Below are positions 7,203-9,227 of a DNA stretch of 9,227 nucleotides, piece by piece (position 1 is the first letter of the stretch; every line of letters starts with the position of its first letter). Origin of the DNA: Bryobacterales bacterium (GTDB taxonomy: Bacteria > Acidobacteriota > Terriglobia > Bryobacterales > Bryobacteraceae); assembly GCA_009697495.1 (NCBI GenBank), contig SHUN01000083.1, positions 1 to 9,227 on the forward strand, written 5' to 3'. The position numbers and the translations under genes were made by a program. The notes under the pieces are model-generated. The model saw nothing but the letters and a program-made list of their open reading frames with translations, ran no database searches and was not told the origin of the DNA.

Positions 7203-8402
7203 TTACTCACTCAGCAGCAACAAACTCTCTAACTCCGCCACCGCCCGCCATCCATCCCGCAATGCGTCAAAATACTCATCCTGTAACTCAAAGTAAGTCC
7301 GCTGCGCCATCAACACGCGCGGATACTCTCCCTGCATCGCTCGAAAGTTATTCTGATAGATTTCAAACGCCTGCCGCGCACCGGGCAGCATCTCCTCCCG
7401 GTATCGCACCACCGTCGCCCGCGCCGCCTCATACCGCTGCCACACCCCGGCAAATCGCATCCGCTGCGCCCTCTCCGTCCGCTCGCCCTCCAAACGGGAT
7501 CGCTCCACCCCCGCCTTCGCCGCCCGCAAGTTCCCCTGCTGCCGGTTAAACAACGGAATCTCGATTCCCACGTCGAAAATCCCCTCCATCCCCACCGGCC
7601 TCCCGCCAGGCACATCCCCATACTCCCCATTCCGCCGCAACCCGCCGCGCACCTGTAAATCCGGCACCCGCGCCGCCCGCGCCCTCCGCAATTCGAACGC
7701 CGCCCGCGCGCCCTCTGTCGCCGCCATCGTCATTTCCGGACTCTGCGCCCGAATTCGCCCCCATAACACATCCCGCTCCAACAACGGCAGATCATCCGCC
7801 ATTCCATCCAACTCCCGAGGCGTCACCGCATCCACATTCAGCAACGCCGCCAACTCCGCCCACGCCCGCCGCTCCATCTGCCGCCCCTGTTCCAACCGCA
7901 ACTCCGCCCGTTGCGCCTCCACATCCGCCGCCCGAATATCCGGCTCGTCCAACCGTCCCAAATTCCGCAATTCCCGAGCAATCTTCGCCGATTCCGCCGC
8001 ATTCGCCGCCAATTTCGCCCGTGCCCCCGTTCGCTCCCCCGCCGCCAGCGTCTCGTAGTACAACGCCGTCAGCCGCCCCCGCAAACGCAAACGCCAACCC
8101 TCCCGCATCGCCCGCGCCAATTCCAACTCCTGCCCCGCCAACCCGCGCTCAATCCCAATCTTCCCCCCCATCACGATTCGCTGCTCCACAAACCCGCCCA
8201 CGCTCCCGCCCCGCGTCGCCCGCGAAACGTGTTCCCCCGTCGCCCCAACCGTAGGATTCGGATACAGCCCTGCCTGCAATTGCCGCCCCTCCGCCATCAC
8301 CACGGTCGCCTCCGCCTGCCGATACTCCGGGCTTTGCAGCAACAACCGCCCTTCCAAATCCGCCAGCGTCAACCCCGCCGCCAACAAAAATAACGGCGTC
8401 AT
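7203..8402 (-). CDS. TolC/CzcC-family outer-membrane efflux channel
   Basis: This 399-residue protein forms the outer-membrane exit duct of a tripartite efflux system. It shows the two-repeat outer-membrane factor layout. Repeat 1 (about 11-195) opens L-T-L-A-D-L-E and contains L-Y-P-N-P-T-V (46-52) followed by beta-type and long Ala/Arg/Glu-rich helical segments. Repeat 2 (about 210-395) contains the P-L-F-N-R-Q-Q-G-N motif (283-291), typical of CzcC/CusC-like metal efflux channels. The N-terminus M-T-P-L-F-L-L-A-A-G is a very short signal with no Lys or Arg, which is odd for an exported protein. The ATG overlaps the stop of the multicopper oxidase as ATGA, so the two are translationally coupled. 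No lipobox cysteine is seen, unlike CusC. Metal specificity, probably copper, is inferred from the neighbour. Confidence 0.9.
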   Translation of the reverse strand: MTPLFLLAAGLTLADLEGRLLLQSPEYRQAEATVVMAEGRQLQAGLYPNPTVGATGEHVSRATRGGSVGGFVEQRIVMGGKIGIERGLAGQELELARAMREGWRLRLRGRLTALYYETLAAGERTGARAKLAANAAESAKIARELRNLGRLDEPDIRAADVEAQRAELRLEQGRQMERRAWAELAALLNVDAVTPRELDGMADDLPLLERDVLWGRIRAQSPEMTMAATEGARAAFELRRARAARVPDLQVRGGLRRNGEYGDVPGGRPVGMEGIFDVGIEIPLFNRQQGNLRAAKAGVERSRLEGERTERAQRMRFAGVWQRYEAARATVVRYREEMLPGARQAFEIYQNNFRAMQGEYPRVLMAQRTYFELQDEYFDALRDGWRAVAELESLLLLSE

Positions 8403-9227
8403 TTCACACCGCCCTGATGCTGCTCATGTCCGCCCGCGGGAGCCTTCCTCGGCGGCGGATTCTTCCGCAACTCCTCAATCTTCCCGTACACCTCCGGCGT
8501 CACCACTCGTATCAAAGTCATCATCCCCCCCATCGCCGCCGACCAGCTTTTTCGCAGCCCGAAATTCTCCGGTTTATGCGAATACGGATCGTCATCCGGC
8601 ATCCACATATCTTGCGGATACCCCGGCACTTTCTTCTTCTCCGCATCGTCCTTCGGCCAATGCTCCGCCCCATGTTGCATCGGCCCAACCATCGGGAACA
8701 TGTTGTTCATCATGTGGTGCGGCAAATGGCAATGCAGCATCCACTCACCAATCATCTTCGCCGTGAACTCAATCTCACGCACTTGCGCCACGCCCACCAG
8801 CACCGTGTTCTGCGGATACCAAAGCGCCTCCGGCACGCGCCCGCCCTCCGTCCCCGTCATCATAAACTGGAACCCGTGCAAATGGATCGGATGATGATCC
8901 ATCCCCATGTTCAACAGCCGTATCCGCACGCGCTCGCCCTCCCGCACAATCATCGGCGTGCAGTCCGGCCCTGACTTGCCATTAAACGTCAGCCAATTGA
9001 ACTCCATTGCCAGCGAGTTCGGCACCGGATTGTTCGGCCGCAAATCCCACTCCTGCAGGATCAGCCCAAAATCCCGGTCGACGCGCGGCCCCGCCGGCAC
9101 CTTCGGATGAATCAAAAAGAACCCGATCGATCCCATCATTTCCTGCATCGGAAAATGCGAATGATAGAAACAGGTGTTCGTCTGGTTCAGCGTGAACTCG
9201 TAGACATGGGTCCCGCCCGGCAGCGTT
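8399..9227 (-). CDS. Multicopper oxidase, probably two-domain type, C-terminal part
   Basis: The frame enters from the right edge (first full codon at 9226), so 275 residues are visible and the N-terminus is missing. Copper motifs appear in order. Y-H-S-H (fragment residues 21-24) is a trinuclear-cluster HxH. H-P-I-H-L-H-G (His112, 115, 117) follows. HCHLPHHMMNNM (165-176) holds the type 1 Cys166, further histidines and an axial Met176. Only about 90 residues separate the first HxH from HPIHLHG, against roughly 300 in three-domain enzymes such as CueO, so this looks like a two-domain oxidase with the type 1 site in its last domain. Such enzymes oxidise phenols or Cu(I) with O2, usually outside the cytoplasm. 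About 99 residues follow the axial Met, ending GGHEQHQGGVK, an unusually long tail. Coupling to the efflux channel suggests copper tolerance. Confidence 0.92.
   Translation of the reverse strand, partial: TLPGGTHVYEFTLNQTNTCFYHSHFPMQEMMGSIGFFLIHPKVPAGPRVDRDFGLILQEWDLRPNNPVPNSLAMEFNWLTFNGKSGPDCTPMIVREGERVRIRLLNMGMDHHPIHLHGFQFMMTGTEGGRVPEALWYPQNTVLVGVAQVREIEFTAKMIGEWMLHCHLPHHMMNNMFPMVGPMQHGAEHWPKDDAEKKKVPGYPQDMWMPDDDPYSHKPENFGLRKSWSAAMGGMMTLIRVVTPEVYGKIEELRKNPPPRKAPAGGHEQHQGGVK

Noticed and set aside
8417..8974. Plus-strand His/Arg/Pro-rich frame of 185 codons
   Set aside because: It is the antisense of the copper-motif region of the oxidase; its histidines come from the reverse reading of Met- and His-rich codons.

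Overview
The window is about 9.2 kb of GC-rich, tightly packed bacterial chromosome holding nine protein-coding genes. The two genes at the edges are cut by the window ends. No RNA gene, insertion sequence, CRISPR array or phage gene was seen. The mix of exported carbohydrate-active proteins (PQQ-type propeller, glucuronoyl-esterase-like hydrolase, DUF1080), a Gfo/Idh/MocA oxidoreductase, a xylose-isomerase-like TIM barrel and a CzcC-like efflux channel resembles soil Acidobacteriota such as Solibacter/Bryobacter relatives. This placement is inferred from gene content and style. It is not based on a marker phylogeny.

Layout. (1) 1-285, minus: N-terminus of an exported PQQ/BamB-like propeller protein. 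(2) 329-3215, plus: a two-gene unit with a large double alpha/beta-hydrolase (first half CE15-like) followed by a small exported DUF1080 protein. A near-perfect 53-bp palindrome sits at their junction. (3) 3212-7116, minus: a compact run transcribed in the order small lipoprotein, hemL, TIM-barrel isomerase-like protein, Gfo/Idh/MocA oxidoreductase, with gaps of only 3 to 26 bases. It meets the DUF1080 gene tail to tail with overlapping stop codons. (4) 7203-9227, minus: a multicopper oxidase (5' end outside the window) coupled by an ATGA overlap to a TolC/CzcC-type outer-membrane channel.

How the genes may work together. The sugar-related genes on both strands (CE15-like esterase, DUF1080, TIM barrel, Gfo/Idh) fit glycan or glycoside breakdown, possibly the oxidative 3-keto-glycoside route. 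The substrate is unknown and the exported and cytoplasmic parts do not yet form a complete pathway. hemL supplies 5-aminolevulinate for tetrapyrroles and looks like a housekeeping gene embedded in the run. The oxidase and channel pair fits copper or other metal detoxification at the cell envelope; the expected RND pump and adaptor are not in view. The spacing of the copper motifs points to a two-domain oxidase with an unusual C-terminal extension of about 100 residues.

The most interesting points are the palindrome that covers a stop codon and touches the next gene's Shine-Dalgarno region, the possible 3-keto-glycoside locus, the apparent loss of the catalytic histidine in the second hydrolase domain, the two competing starts (one possibly leaderless) of the small lipoprotein, and the layout of the multicopper oxidase.
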